NCBI GenBank assembly: GCA_032690845.1 | Contig: CM064431.1 | Span: 28,216,300-28,280,299, forward strand | Origin: Eleusine coracana subsp. coracana | Lineage: Eukaryota; Streptophyta; Magnoliopsida; Poales; Poaceae | Reading direction: 5' to 3' | Length of the DNA stretch: 64,000 nucleotides | Shown here: positions 46,079 to 56,249 of the stretch, piece after piece | How positions within the stretch are numbered: the first letter of the stretch is position 1 | How the letters are laid out: every line of letters begins with the position of its first letter | The notes under the pieces: generated by a model | Seen by the model: only the letters and a program-made list of their open reading frames with translations | Told to the model about the DNA's origin: nothing | Databases searched by the model: none | Translations under genes and position numbers: made by a program

Positions 46079-49000
46079 TTAATCATGCAGATATCTAATA
46101 CCCACGGATCTCATATGTGCCTCATGCTTGGGCTGAGAGAGAGGTTTTGTCGACGGATCAGCGATGTTTGAGTCCGTGTGCACCTTGCATATCTTTACAT
46201 CACCTCGAGCGACGATGTCCCGAATAAGGTGATAACACCGTAGTACGTGTTTGTTCTTTTGATGCGCTCTAGGCTCCTTGGCTTCCGCCATGGCACCACT
46301 ATTGTCACAATAGAGGTCCATTGGACTAGATGCACTAGGAACCACACCCAACTCAGAAACAAATTTTCTAATCCAAACAGCTTCCTTTGCAGCTTCTGAA
46401 GCGGCAAGGTACTCAGCCTCCGTTGTTGAGTCAGCAACCGTATCTTGCTTGGAACTCTTCCAGCTCACCGCGCCTCCATTGAGGCAAAACACATATCCAG
46501 ATTGCGATCTTGAATCGTCTTTGTCAGTTTGGAAGCTAGCATCAGTGTAACCATTTACAACGAGCTCTTCCTCACCTTCATAGACTAGGAACATACCCAT
46601 AGTCCTTCTCAAGTACTTTAGGATATTCTTTTTAGCTCCCCAATGAGCTTCTCCTGGATTTGACTGGTATCTGCTCATAGCACTAAGAGCGTAGGCTACA
46701 TCTGGGCGAGTACTTATCATGGCATACATGATGGACCCAACAGGGGAAGCATATGGAATCGCTCTCATTTTCTCTTGCTCATCTGGTGTTGAGGGACACT
46801 GAGTCTTGCTAAGAGAAACCCCATGTGACATGGGCAAGAAACCTTTCTTGGAATCCTGCATATTGAACCGTTTCAATACCTTGTCAATGTACGTGTCCTG
46901 GCTTAATCCAATTAGCCTCTTTGATCTATCTCTATAGATCTTAATGCCCAAAATGTAAGCTGCCTCTCCTAAGTCCTTCATTGAGAAACTCTTTCTCAAA
47001 GAAGTATTAACAGCTTCAAGCATTGGAATATCATTACCGATCAGCAATATGTCATCCACATAAAGGACCAAAAAGACAAGCGCGCTCCCACTAGCCCTTT
47101 TGTAAACACAAGGCTCTTCTTCGTTTTTAATGAAGCCAAACCCTTTGACTACCTCATCAAAGCGAAGATTCCAACTCCGAGATGCTTGCTTTAGTCCATA
47201 AATGGACTTTTGAAGCTTGCATATCTTCCTAGCATTTTGTGGATCGACAAAACCTTCAGGCTGTGTCATGTACACATCCTCACTTAGGTTTCCATTAAGG
47301 AAAGCCGTTTTGACATCCATTTGCCATATCTCATAATCATAAAATGCGACAATTGCTAGAAGGATCCGTATAGACTTTAGCATAGCGACGGGCGAGAAGG
47401 TCTCATCATAATTAACCCCTTGAATTTGCTTAAAACCTTTCGCCACCAATCGTGCCTTATAGATGTGAACATTTCCATCCATGTCTATCATTTTCTTAAA
47501 AACCCATTTACACTCAATGGTTTTTACACCATCAGGCGGATCTATCAAGTTCCAAACTTGATTTTCTCTCATGGATTCTAATTCGGATCTCATGGCTCCA
47601 AGCCATTTCTCAGAGTCCGGTCCCATCATTGCTTCACTGTAAGTCTTAGGCTCATCATTGTCTAACAATAATATGTCTCGCTTCCCTGTGGTTAGGAGCG
47701 TGAACTTTTCAGGAGCGCGACGTGCCCTTTCTGACCTACGCGGGGCTGGTGTTTCAACAATTGGTTCAACAACAATTTGTTCATCCAATTGTGGTATAGC
47801 GGAAGAAGAAACATTTTCTGTAGCTTCTTGAACTTCTTCAAGTTGCACCGTTCTCCCACTTACCCTTTTGGAGAGAAACTCTTTCTCTAGAAAAACACCA
47901 TTATGAGCGACAAACACTTTGCCCTCTTCCCGGTTGTAGAAATAATAACCTTTGGTTTCCCTAGGGTATCCTACAAAGAAGCATTTATCAGACTTGGAAA
48001 AAAGCTTATCAGACGTCATACGTTTTACATAAGCCTCACATCCCCAAATCTTAAGAAAAGACAACCCGGGACGCTTCCCAGTCCATATCTCATATGGTGT
48101 CCTTTCCACGGATTTAGATGGAACCCTATTAAGTGTGAAAGCGGCAGTTTCTAGAGCGTATCCCCAGAAGGACAATGAAAGATCACTTTGGCTCATCATA
48201 GACCTAACCATGTCTAACAAGGTTCGGTTCCTCCGTTTGGATACTCCATTCCATTGGGGCGTTCCTGGCGGAGTCCATTGTGGAACAATTCCACATTGCT
48301 TTAGATGTTCACCAAACTCATGGCTTAAATATTCATCACCACAATTAGATTGTAGGAGTTTAATAGTATTGCCCAATTGATTTTGTACTTCATTTTGAAA
48401 TTCTTTGAACTTTTCAAAGAATTTAGACTTATGCCTCATTAAGTAGATGTAACCATATCTACTAAAGTCGTCGGTAAAAGTTATGAAGTACTGAAGACCA
48501 CCTCTGGCCGTGCAACTTATTGGTCCACATACATCTGTATGTACAAGTCCCAATAGTTCACTCGCCCTCTCACTATTTCCTGTGAAAGGCGACTTAGTCA
48601 TTTTGCCAAGTAAACAAGACTCACATGTATCAATTGATTCAAAATCAAAAGAACTTAGAAGACCATCTGTATGGAGCTTCTTTATGCGCTTCTTATTTAT
48701 ATGACCTAAACGACAATGCCAAGTATACGTGGGATTCAAATCATTAGGCTTGAGCCTTTTCGCATCAATGTTATAAATAGGCTTATTCTCAAGATCTAAG
48801 TAATATAATCCATTCACCAATGGGCAATTACCATAGAGAATATTATTCAAATAAATGGAACAAAACTTGTTCCTTATTATGACCTCATAACCATCATCTT
48901 CCTCCAAACACTTAGAAGAAATAATGTTTTTGCCTAAGGCGGGAATATAAGAACAATTATTTAACTCCAAAACTAATCCTGACGGTAATGAAAGTGGATA

Positions 49001-49405
49001 AGTTTCGACGGCCAATGCAGCAACCTTTGCACCATTGCCGACGCGAGCATCCACCTCGCCCTTTGCACATTTCCTTGCTTCTTTAAGCCCCTGCAACGAT
49101 TTGCAAGTATGAATCATCGATCCGGTATCAAATACCCATGAATCGTAAGGACATGTAGCAACATTGTTAATTTCAATAACATTGATACCTGAATTAGAAG
49201 TGTCTCCACCCTTCTTCTTCAGCTCTTCTAGATAAAGCTTGCAATTCCTCTTCCAATGACCGGGTTTCTTGCAGTGAAAACAAGGATCACTAGCCGCCGG
49301 TTTAGGCTTAGGAGCTGTTGTAGGCTTAGGCTTAGTGCTAGAGATCTTATCTGTAGCCTTAGCCTTAGTCTTGCGCTTTCGTTTCTTGCTATCCTTTTGA
49401 ACCAA
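46079..49405 (-). CDS. pol: Pol of element K: zinc knuckle, protease, integrase, RT, RNase H
   Basis: An open frame of 1108 codons; the first codon shown is TTG, because the frame really continues from gag across a frameshift near 49424. Zinc knuckle C42, C45, H50, C55; protease D93-T-G; pre-integrase WHCRLGH at about 229 with C261 and C264; integrase core D291; RT YVDD at 782-785; RNase H in the last 200 residues with YTDASFQTD and YCDNSGAM. The integrase is damaged: where relatives have RSDRGGEY this has QSNCGDEY, so the second catalytic Asp is Asn354, and the catalytic Glu is Lys390. The rest is remarkably clean for a copy that cannot integrate itself. Confidence 0.88.
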   Translation of the reverse strand: MVQKDSKKRKRKTKAKATDKISSTKPKPTTAPKPKPAASDPCFHCKKPGHWKRNCKLYLEELKKKGGDTSNSGINVIEINNVATCPYDSWVFDTGSMIHTCKSLQGLKEARKCAKGEVDARVGNGAKVAALAVETYPLSLPSGLVLELNNCSYIPALGKNIISSKCLEEDDGYEVIIRNKFCSIYLNNILYGNCPLVNGLYYLDLENKPIYNIDAKRLKPNDLNPTYTWHCRLGHINKKRIKKLHTDGLLSSFDFESIDTCESCLLGKMTKSPFTGNSERASELLGLVHTDVCGPISCTARGGLQYFITFTDDFSRYGYIYLMRHKSKFFEKFKEFQNEVQNQLGNTIKLLQSNCGDEYLSHEFGEHLKQCGIVPQWTPPGTPQWNGVSKRRNRTLLDMVRSMMSQSDLSLSFWGYALETAAFTLNRVPSKSVERTPYEIWTGKRPGLSFLKIWGCEAYVKRMTSDKLFSKSDKCFFVGYPRETKGYYFYNREEGKVFVAHNGVFLEKEFLSKRVSGRTVQLEEVQEATENVSSSAIPQLDEQIVVEPIVETPAPRRSERARRAPEKFTLLTTGKRDILLLDNDEPKTYSEAMMGPDSEKWLGAMRSELESMRENQVWNLIDPPDGVKTIECKWVFKKMIDMDGNVHIYKARLVAKGFKQIQGVNYDETFSPVAMLKSIRILLAIVAFYDYEIWQMDVKTAFLNGNLSEDVYMTQPEGFVDPQNARKICKLQKSIYGLKQASRSWNLRFDEVVKGFGFIKNEEEPCVYKRASGSALVFLVLYVDDILLIGNDIPMLEAVNTSLRKSFSMKDLGEAAYILGIKIYRDRSKRLIGLSQDTYIDKVLKRFNMQDSKKGFLPMSHGVSLSKTQCPSTPDEQEKMRAIPYASPVGSIMYAMISTRPDVAYALSAMSRYQSNPGEAHWGAKKNILKYLRRTMGMFLVYEGEEELVVNGYTDASFQTDKDDSRSQSGYVFCLNGGAVSWKSSKQDTVADSTTEAEYLAASEAAKEAVWIRKFVSELGVVPSASSPMDLYCDNSGAMAEAKEPRAHQKNKHVLRCYHLIRDIVARGDVKICKVHTDSNIADPSTKPLSQPKHEAHMRSVGIRYLHD

Positions 49406-50030
49406 GTTAACTTGACTTGGACCAGATTTTTTTGATCCTCAGCTGTCTTAAGCATCCCATGCAACTCAGCCAATGTCTTCTCTAAGCTATTCATTTGAAA
49501 GTTCAAAATGAAAGGCTCATAGCTCGCAGGAAGCGACTGGAGAATCACATCTATGGCCAAATCAAGGTGTAGAGCAGCACCAAGTTTCTCCAGATTCTCA
49601 ATGTAACCAATCATCTTGATCACATGAGGACTGACAGAACCATTTTCAGCTAGCCTGCACGCAAACAAGGACTTTGAGATGTTGTACCTCTCAGACCTTG
49701 CTTGGTTCTCAAACATGCCACGAAGTCCCTCAATCATATTGTGGGCATCCGCGTTCTCATATTGTTTCTGAAGCTCAGAGGACGTAGTGGCAAGCATGAG
49801 ACAGCTAACATCAACTGCATCATTGGTATGTTTCTCATACTCCCTTTTCTGAGTGGCAGTAGCATTTTCTGGCAGATCATCAGGATAGGGAAGCTCTAGA
49901 ACATATTCCTTTTCTCTTGCTTGAGAACAATTCTCAAGTTGCGATACCAATCAATAAAGTTTGTTCCACTAAGCTTTTCTTTTTCAAGAATTGAGCGCAA
50001 ATTGAAAGTGTTACTAGCGGTTGGTGTCAT
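49406..50030 (-). pseudogene. Gag of element K (two frameshifts)
   Basis: The likely start is the ATG at 50030-50028 (MTPTASNTFNLRS), followed by LSGTNFIDWYRNLRI. One base is missing near 49915, so reading continues in the frame of 49950-49228: YVLELPYPDDLPENA, SARSERYNIS-type and ASYEPFILNFQMNS, the UBN2-like Gag of copia. A second shift lies in a run of seven A at 49424-49430; eight A would join Gag to KSGPSQVNLVQKD and pol. Both are single-base losses in purine runs. In an intact relative gag and pol form one frame. Confidence 0.75.
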
Positions 50031-51368
50031 GATCTACAACAGAAAATATGCAAATATAAGCACTATGTAAATATAAAACTCTTATAAACATTTTAACAAA
50101 AGTTCATTATTCCACTATATGCTTGGAACCGTTTTCCCTCAAAATGACATATAGTGGTTCACGATCCATATTCAACTTAGATCCTAGTGAGCTTTGGCAT
50201 CACCGCTAGAAATCTAGTGACATAGGTAAGCAACACTTTGCTAATCACATCCCTATGTGACTCTTGTTTGTTGGATGGCATCACATGCCCCGACGCCAAC
50301 ACCATGCCCTAAAGCCCAAAACCGTTTTGATAGCTTTGTTAATTAAACCAATACTATGCATGTAAATGTCCGATATTTATCCTAATAATTAAGATAGTTG
50401 AGGTACTCTACTTTGGCAGACCTACCATACAACGGTCATAATTTTAATAGGTGCAGCTATTGGAAGGGCATATAATTTAATTTTTCTTGAGGGAACCTAT
50501 TCTAGCATGTTAATCATATCTAATATAAATAACACATGAAAGAATAGGATGATAGGAACATCATCACAGGCAATCATATTAACTGTGAAATAGTATGGCC
50601 CCTTTCAATTGGTGATCTCGATCTCCATTGTCATCGCCATGTCTCCCGTCCCTTCAACCATCATGCTTGAGGCCTCCATGAACTAACACTTAGCTACTAC
50701 AACTAATAGCTAGTAATAAATTACATGAGAATATCAAGCATCACAGGTCGACACGCAGGCCGTTATACAATAATATGACAGCCTCAACCCAGCTGTAATT
50801 AATCATGGCACGCAGGCCATGCAAATCACATATATACATCACATGCATCTTTTGGGCCATACCATTCACAACATTCTCTGCAAAAACAAGTTAGGCGAGA
50901 AGCGAATGCTAACATGTGGCCAAAAAGGGTTGTAACAATCTAGGCGTGTCCGTACGGCGGTCCCTGAAACCTCACAGGATTTCACAGATCATATCTATAA
51001 AATCGTAATGGAAATCCTATCGGGAAAATCATATTTGCCCGATTTTGAGTCATTCACAATGGCTTAGTTTTCCATTAGGTTTTTATGAGTAGACTGCGGT
51101 ACATGATTATGATACTATTGGCTCCTCTACTGGTGCACGCAGTTAGTCCCGATGGTGATTCCAGCCGGAAGGGACAAGTCGCGCACGCACGGAGAAGGAA
51201 CACAAATAAATCAATGATGCATGTATCGCTATCCGCCCATTACCTTGTGAACCTCCCTATCATCATTGATCTAATCAATCCGAACACAAAAACATGTAAT
51301 AGATCTCATCTAGTACATCAACATATCAACTATATGCACAAGATCTAGATCACAAACTACACAAGGTC
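50031..51368 (-). other. Element K leader
   Basis: About 1.3 kb of noncoding sequence between the primer site and gag. Long leaders are normal for the Angela/BARE group. No gene or clear structure seen. Confidence 0.65.
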
Positions 51369-51381
51369 GGCTCTGATACCA
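51369..51381 (-). other. Primer-binding site of element K
   Basis: The minus strand reads TGGTATCAGAGCC one base after the LTR end, the standard initiator tRNA-Met site. Confidence 0.88.
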
Positions 51382-51382
51382 C

Positions 51383-51891
51383 TGTTGGGGAACGGGTAGG
51401 CTATGATAGCATATAATAATTTCTACCGTTCAACCAAGAAACCTTGCAAGAGAGGATCATGGATCGTTACCACTAGACGCGCAGGCGGAGCGGAAGCGAA
51501 TGTTGGAGCAGCTCGATCCAACGTAGTCGCGTGTCGGTGTAGAGGAAGTAGTCGATCACGTCAATCGTCTCCTTCTAGTCCAGCCGTCGGCACCGCAGCA
51601 ATAGCAGCGCCTCCTCGCGGTATCCACACGTACGGGATTGGAGCACCGTGCACGGCGTGCTAGCACCGACAACACGGTTAGGGTTTTTTGGGCGAGAAAG
51701 AGGAGCACGGCAGCTAGGGTTAGGAACTGGTGGAATCACCTGCACCTTAAGCCCCTCCTCCACTTAAATAGAACCTTCTAATGGGCCTCGACTAGTTGGC
51801 CCATTAGTGGACTAATTCCTCTCGGATCAATATCCGTATGACCCTCACATACGGATAAAATCCGTATTGTCTCTTGGGCATATCTCCAACA
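51383..51891 (-). repeat. Element K 5' LTR (509 bp)
   Basis: Same limits as the partner LTR; equal length, no indels between them. Confidence 0.93.
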
Positions 51892-51896
51892 TCATC

Positions 51897-52517
51897 GTCA
51901 TTGGCTTTATCCTTTCCGTTGTGCCTTGGTGGATCTTTGGCCATCTTCAGGGCGGCAATCACGAAGCCCTTCAGCGCGGCATTCTTCCGCTTCTTGTCCT
52001 TCTTGGAGGACTCCGGCTTGTCCGAGCGCTTCTCCTTGCCTTTGCCTCGGATGTCATACAAGGCTGACTCCCGGGACGTGAACTTATCAGCGATCTCGAA
52101 GCACTCCCGAGCGGTCAGCTTGAGGTCATGATTCCTTCGACCGATCTCCTGAAGTAGTTCATCGCTCTGGACACCTCCTTGGAAGGTCGCAATGATCTGT
52201 TGGTCTAGGACATTAGGGATCTCGGTCTTCTTGGCGCAGAACCGCTTGATGTAGTCGCGTAGGGATTCGTCAGCCTTCTGCTTGATCCGGGTGAGGTCGA
52301 AGTGATTGCCCGGCCGGTTGCAGGTAGCTTGGAAGCTCTCAATGACCTTCCTCACCATGGCCATCGTTGTCATTGGCAGGACCATCGTCATTGTTGTCAT
52401 CATCCCCATCATTAGTTGGGTTCTCATGAACCTCGACCATATTAATGGCCAAAGGATAAGGGCATGTAGATCCATATGAGTCGTCATCAAACGAGCAGAC
52501 CGACTTAGAGTAGTATC
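51897..52517 (-). pseudogene. Gag of element G (middle deleted)
   Basis: The first 430 bp encode IESFQATCNRPGNHFDLTRIK, DESLRDYIKRF, DQQIIATFQGG and the basic SSKKDKKRK, typical Tat-group Gag. At about 52345 the text jumps to the acidic N-terminal segment (DNDGHGEEGH, NPTNDGDDD). B shows about 0.95 kb between these points. Both ends of the gap carry CTTCCT-like sequence, suggesting a short-homology deletion. Confidence 0.7.
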
Positions 52518-52522
52518 CCATG

Positions 52523-53424
52523 TGATGAGGACATCACCCTTATGGATACATCCAGCACTCCGCAAGCCAAAATACAAGTTCATGCACGACAACTGAATTT
52601 ACGGGTGAGCTGGTTCCTAATAATTCCTTTATGTGATTTTGAGAATAGATTGCTACCTAATGAATTAATTGTTGTTAGAAACCATGGAGATGATCATGAG
52701 ATAGCTGGGGAGGTGATTGGAGACGTGATGGGCCAGCAAGGACGTCCAAGCCAAGGTGGAGGCCCAATCGAAACCGACTTCGAGTCTGTTTCGGAGCCCA
52801 GGACCACTCTGCACTAAAATGGATGTCCAGGACGCATACGAACTCGGATTTGGACGTTCTATATATGCCTGGAAAGATAATGAAAATCCCTTTCCAACCC
52901 AATGGGTCCCATATCAAAATTCGTCCCGAGCCGTCGGCAATCGCCAAAACAATTCGATTTCTAGAATCTGTCCTGGTGCTGCGACACCGTAATCGGTCTT
53001 TGGGCCATGTATGGAGTTGCGCCCACTTAGGGCTGCGTCCAGGGGGTCTTGCACGACCCTAGGGTCCTCATATACAGCAGCCGCCTCTTCATTAGGGTTT
53101 GGGTTTTGCTTAGATCAATTCTGTTCATAAACAGTTTCGCCGTTCATCAGTTTGTGAGACCCCAACTTCGAGAGTTTAATCATACATCTGCAATTGTGTT
53201 GCATTCTTCGTTGTTCTTGCTTGTGTTCTTGATTCGCAGGCAGGGATTAGCCTTCTCGGCGAGGTCAATCGTCTTTTGGACGGTTGATAACCAGAGGAGA
53301 CGTCGTGCTGCGATTGCGGGGTTTAGAACGTGTTGTTCTGAAGCCAGATCGATTTGTGTGTCGCCTCCGACCAAATCAACTTACCAAGAACCTTTCGGAA
53401 GATCACGAACCCTTGTTCACATCA
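52523..53424 (+). repeat. Element E2 5' LTR (902 bp), chimeric
   Basis: The first part is E-type (matching E1); from about 53090 onward it matches the A-family LTR instead (CAATTCTGTTCATAAACAG, GAGACGTCGTGCTGC and so on). The switch is about 340 bp later than in the 3' LTR. Confidence 0.85.
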
Positions 53425-53426
53425 AG

Positions 53427-53439
53427 TGGTAATCAGAGC
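53427..53439 (+). other. Primer-binding site of element E2
   Basis: TGGTAATCAGAGC, the A-family variant with the extra A, where E1 has TGGTATTAGAGC. Confidence 0.75.
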
Positions 53440-54434
53440 TTCAGGTATACCGTTAGGTTCGCCGTTATCCTTGTTATTTTGTTCAATCCTAGAGTCCAGA
53501 AAATTGCCCTACAAAAATATTTGTTCGTCGTATTTCCGCTGTCCTACACCCCCCTTGTGCCTTGCAATTTTCAGTTTAGTTTGCTTCTCTGAATTTTAGT
53601 CCCTACAAGGTCATTGTGTTGTTGGTCTAGTACTTGTTCTTTGGTCTTGTTTGAGTCGTGTGTGTCCTTGTTCATAGAGAGAAAAAAATCAGGTTGTTGC
53701 ACACATTGAGAGAATAGTACTGCTGGAATTATTTGCACTAAATATTTACTTAACATCTAGCCTTCTATTTTTTTTGTGCAAAAGAAACTTAGAGTGTTTT
53801 CTGTTGCACGTTGCTCCTTGAGTCAAGAGATTGCTGCACGTTGTTGCATATGAGAATTATCGGTTCAGTTCTACATGTACATCTATTCCTTACGTAAGAG
53901 TGCAAAAAAGAAAGTTTAGGTTTTTTCTTTGTGCTATAAAGTTCGCAACTCTTGCTGCAGTTCTATGTCAAAAAAATCATGAAAGAAGTAAAAGGCAAAG
54001 AGGTGCTGAAAAAAAATAAGAAGAAAAAGCCGCACCTATAACAAAAGAAAAAAAACGAAAGGAGAAGAGAAAAAAATTCAGAATTGCTTGCAGCCTTTGT
54101 GTCCTTTGTTGAGCCATTTGCTTGCTTGCTTGAACTAGGTCCGAGACAAGTTTAGGCCAGTGACATAGACTAGCTTGGGACTATTATTTAGTTTTGCAAT
54201 TTTTGAATTGAAATTTTGCTAATCCTTGCTACTATAAATTGCCTACCTAGCTCCACATATATCCTTCTGAATAGGCACAGAACTTTGGACCCTCGCAATC
54301 GTTGGATCACACTCTCCAAGGTATCCTCTGTTTTGCTACTAAGAATCTTGTAAGAACTCAGTTAGGTGCTGTCATTTGCTTGTTGAGAGTTTCCACCGTG
54401 ATCAAACAGTGGTGATAGGAAAATATACTCTTGT
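53440..54434 (+). other. Element E2 leader
   Basis: About 1 kb, purine-rich near 53980-54075 and similar in reverse complement to 31213-32193 of E1. No frame of interest. Confidence 0.65.
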
Positions 54435-56249
54435 GTGTTTTCTTGTTTTCTATTAACAATGACAGGTTACAACACCGATGGTGATGAGTCGATGGTGTCA
54501 AATGAGGTTGATACAAGTGTTGTAGCACAACGAGTGTTTAGTTCTCAAATGGAGAAGGTAGAGCAAAATCAAATGAACAACTTGTTTCAGACTCACTTTG
54601 TTGTGAAGGATCAACGTTGTCGTGTCATCATTGATGGAGAGAGTAGCAACAATATCGCAAGCTTGGAATTGGTCGAGAAGCTCGGCTTGACCACACAGCC
54701 ACATCCGTGTCCATACTACATCCAATGGGTAAATTCTTGTGGTAAGATAAAGGTAGATAAAATTGCACGCATTGAATTTTTTATTGGTTCTTATAAGGAT
54801 TGTGCAGATTTTGATATAGTGCCTATACAAGCGTGTCATTTGTTATTGAGTAAGCCTTGGATTTCTACAAATAATGCTTTGCACAATACCATTGCTAATA
54901 CCTATTCATTTAAATACAATGGTAGAAGAGTTACTCTTAAACCTATGTCTGCTGCTGAAATTTTAGAAGAGGATCAACAAAGACATGAGAGAAGAAAGAA
55001 TGAACCATTTAGGAAAGAATGGACTACTTCAAATATTGCAACACTTACATCAAAATCTGAATTAGATGATGAACATATTTTCTTGCCTCTTGTTGCAACT
55101 AATATATTTCAGGTTCTACACAAAGAAGAGGATAGTGTGAAAGATGAAGAACATGTTGTTGTTTCAGGTAAGAGCTTTCTTGATATGATGAATTGTTCCA
55201 ACAATCTTGTTGTATTGGAACCTTGTCTTGACTTGCCTTTGCCACAAGTTGATTTATCTACTGATCCTTGTGATAAAGAGGAGTTGTGTGCCACTGCTTC
55301 ACTTATACCTTTGCCACAACAAATGAACAAGATTGATGTTTTTGCTTATGATTCACCTACTAGTGCTGAAATAAAACATTTGATTTTAATAACATGTGAA
55401 AAGAATGAGCAGAAATTATTGTCTTCTCTAAATACTTTGGGTTATATTGAATTTGATGTTCTTTGTGATCTAAATACCATGGAGAAGCAAATCTTTTCTC
55501 AAACCGAATTGCCTTTACTAACAAGAAACAAATTTTATGCTATAGGAAACTATGATCATAGAGGTGTATTTATGGTGCATAAAGTTTATATTTGCTCAAA
55601 CATGAATACTCCTTGTGTTGTACAACCAAATGATGAACGAGAAAACTGCAATAACAATTACCATGTCATGTCATATTTTTCTAGTGTTTTTAAGATCACA
55701 CATTTTCCATCTTGTCATAAGAGTGAGAATGACGTTCATATTGCTGAGCAAGTTTTTAAAGAGGTCATTAATTTGCATGACATGCCTTCTATTATGGTTT
55801 CACATTGTGATGATAATTTTTATAACACATATAAACGCGAGGTGCATTCCAAGTTTGGGAATAGTTCTATATTTTATATTTCAGATTTGAGACGACTATT
55901 GGGAGAAAGAAATGGGATCGAGTCGAGGACGACTCTAATTCAAAAGGGGGAGAATGATGAGGACATCACCCTTATGGATACATCCAGCACTCCGCCAACC
56001 AAAATACAAGTTCATGCACGACAACTGAATTTACGAGTGAGCTTGTTCCTAATAATTCCTTTATGTGATTTTGAGAATAGATTGCTACCTAATGAATTAA
56101 TTGTTGTTAGAAACCATGAAGATGATCATGAGATAGCTGGGGAGGTGATTGGAGACGTGATGGGCCAGCAAGGACGTCCAAGCCAAGGTGGAGGCCCAAT
56201 CAAAACCGACTTCGAGTCTGTTTTGGAGCCCAGGACCACTCTGCACTAA
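54435..56249 (+). CDS. 604-codon ORF of element E2: protease-like, unknown and integrase-remnant domains
   Basis: Uninterrupted. Met9 (MTGYNTDGDE) is an alternative start. Residues about 25-175 align with the protease region of A: FQTHFVVKDQRCRVIIDGES, where the active site D67-G-E-S has Glu for Gly, then QACHLLLSKPW. Residues about 215-415 match nothing I recognise and do not resemble RT. Residues 418-462 are an integrase-core remnant (ITHFPSCHKS, LHDMPSIMVSHCDDNF) with His at the catalytic Asp, joined directly to FYISDLRRLLG, equal to the end of integrase in A. Residues from about 508 are encoded by the 3' LTR, ending in PLCDFENRLLPNELIVVRNH and DFESVLEPRTTLH. No enzymatic function is likely; its role is unknown. 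Confidence 0.85.
   Translation: MFSCFLLTMTGYNTDGDESMVSNEVDTSVVAQRVFSSQMEKVEQNQMNNLFQTHFVVKDQRCRVIIDGESSNNIASLELVEKLGLTTQPHPCPYYIQWVNSCGKIKVDKIARIEFFIGSYKDCADFDIVPIQACHLLLSKPWISTNNALHNTIANTYSFKYNGRRVTLKPMSAAEILEEDQQRHERRKNEPFRKEWTTSNIATLTSKSELDDEHIFLPLVATNIFQVLHKEEDSVKDEEHVVVSGKSFLDMMNCSNNLVVLEPCLDLPLPQVDLSTDPCDKEELCATASLIPLPQQMNKIDVFAYDSPTSAEIKHLILITCEKNEQKLLSSLNTLGYIEFDVLCDLNTMEKQIFSQTELPLLTRNKFYAIGNYDHRGVFMVHKVYICSNMNTPCVVQPNDERENCNNNYHVMSYFSSVFKITHFPSCHKSENDVHIAEQVFKEVINLHDMPSIMVSHCDDNFYNTYKREVHSKFGNSSIFYISDLRRLLGERNGIESRTTLIQKGENDEDITLMDTSSTPPTKIQVHARQLNLRVSLFLIIPLCDFENRLLPNELIVVRNHEDDHEIAGEVIGDVMGQQGRPSQGGGPIKTDFESVLEPRTTLH
55941..55954 (+). other. Polypurine tract of element E2
   Basis: CAAAAGGGGGAGAA next to the 3' LTR start. 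Confidence 0.8.

Larger units (their letters stand above)
44637..51891 (-). mobile_element. Element K: Angela/BARE-type Ty1/copia retrotransposon, complete
   Basis: Two 509-bp LTRs (51383-51891 and 44637-45145), ends TGTTGGGG and CTCCAACA on the plus strand, and a perfect target duplication TCATC (44632-44636 and 51892-51896). The primer site TGGTATCAGAGCC and purine tract are in place. Minus-strand order leader-gag-PR-INT-RT-RNaseH is copia. The protein resembles the Angela/BARE group as I know it. The LTRs differ at about 24 of 509 positions by my count, nearly all transitions, so the insertion is of moderate age. It lies in the protease-gag region of G. Confidence 0.92.
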
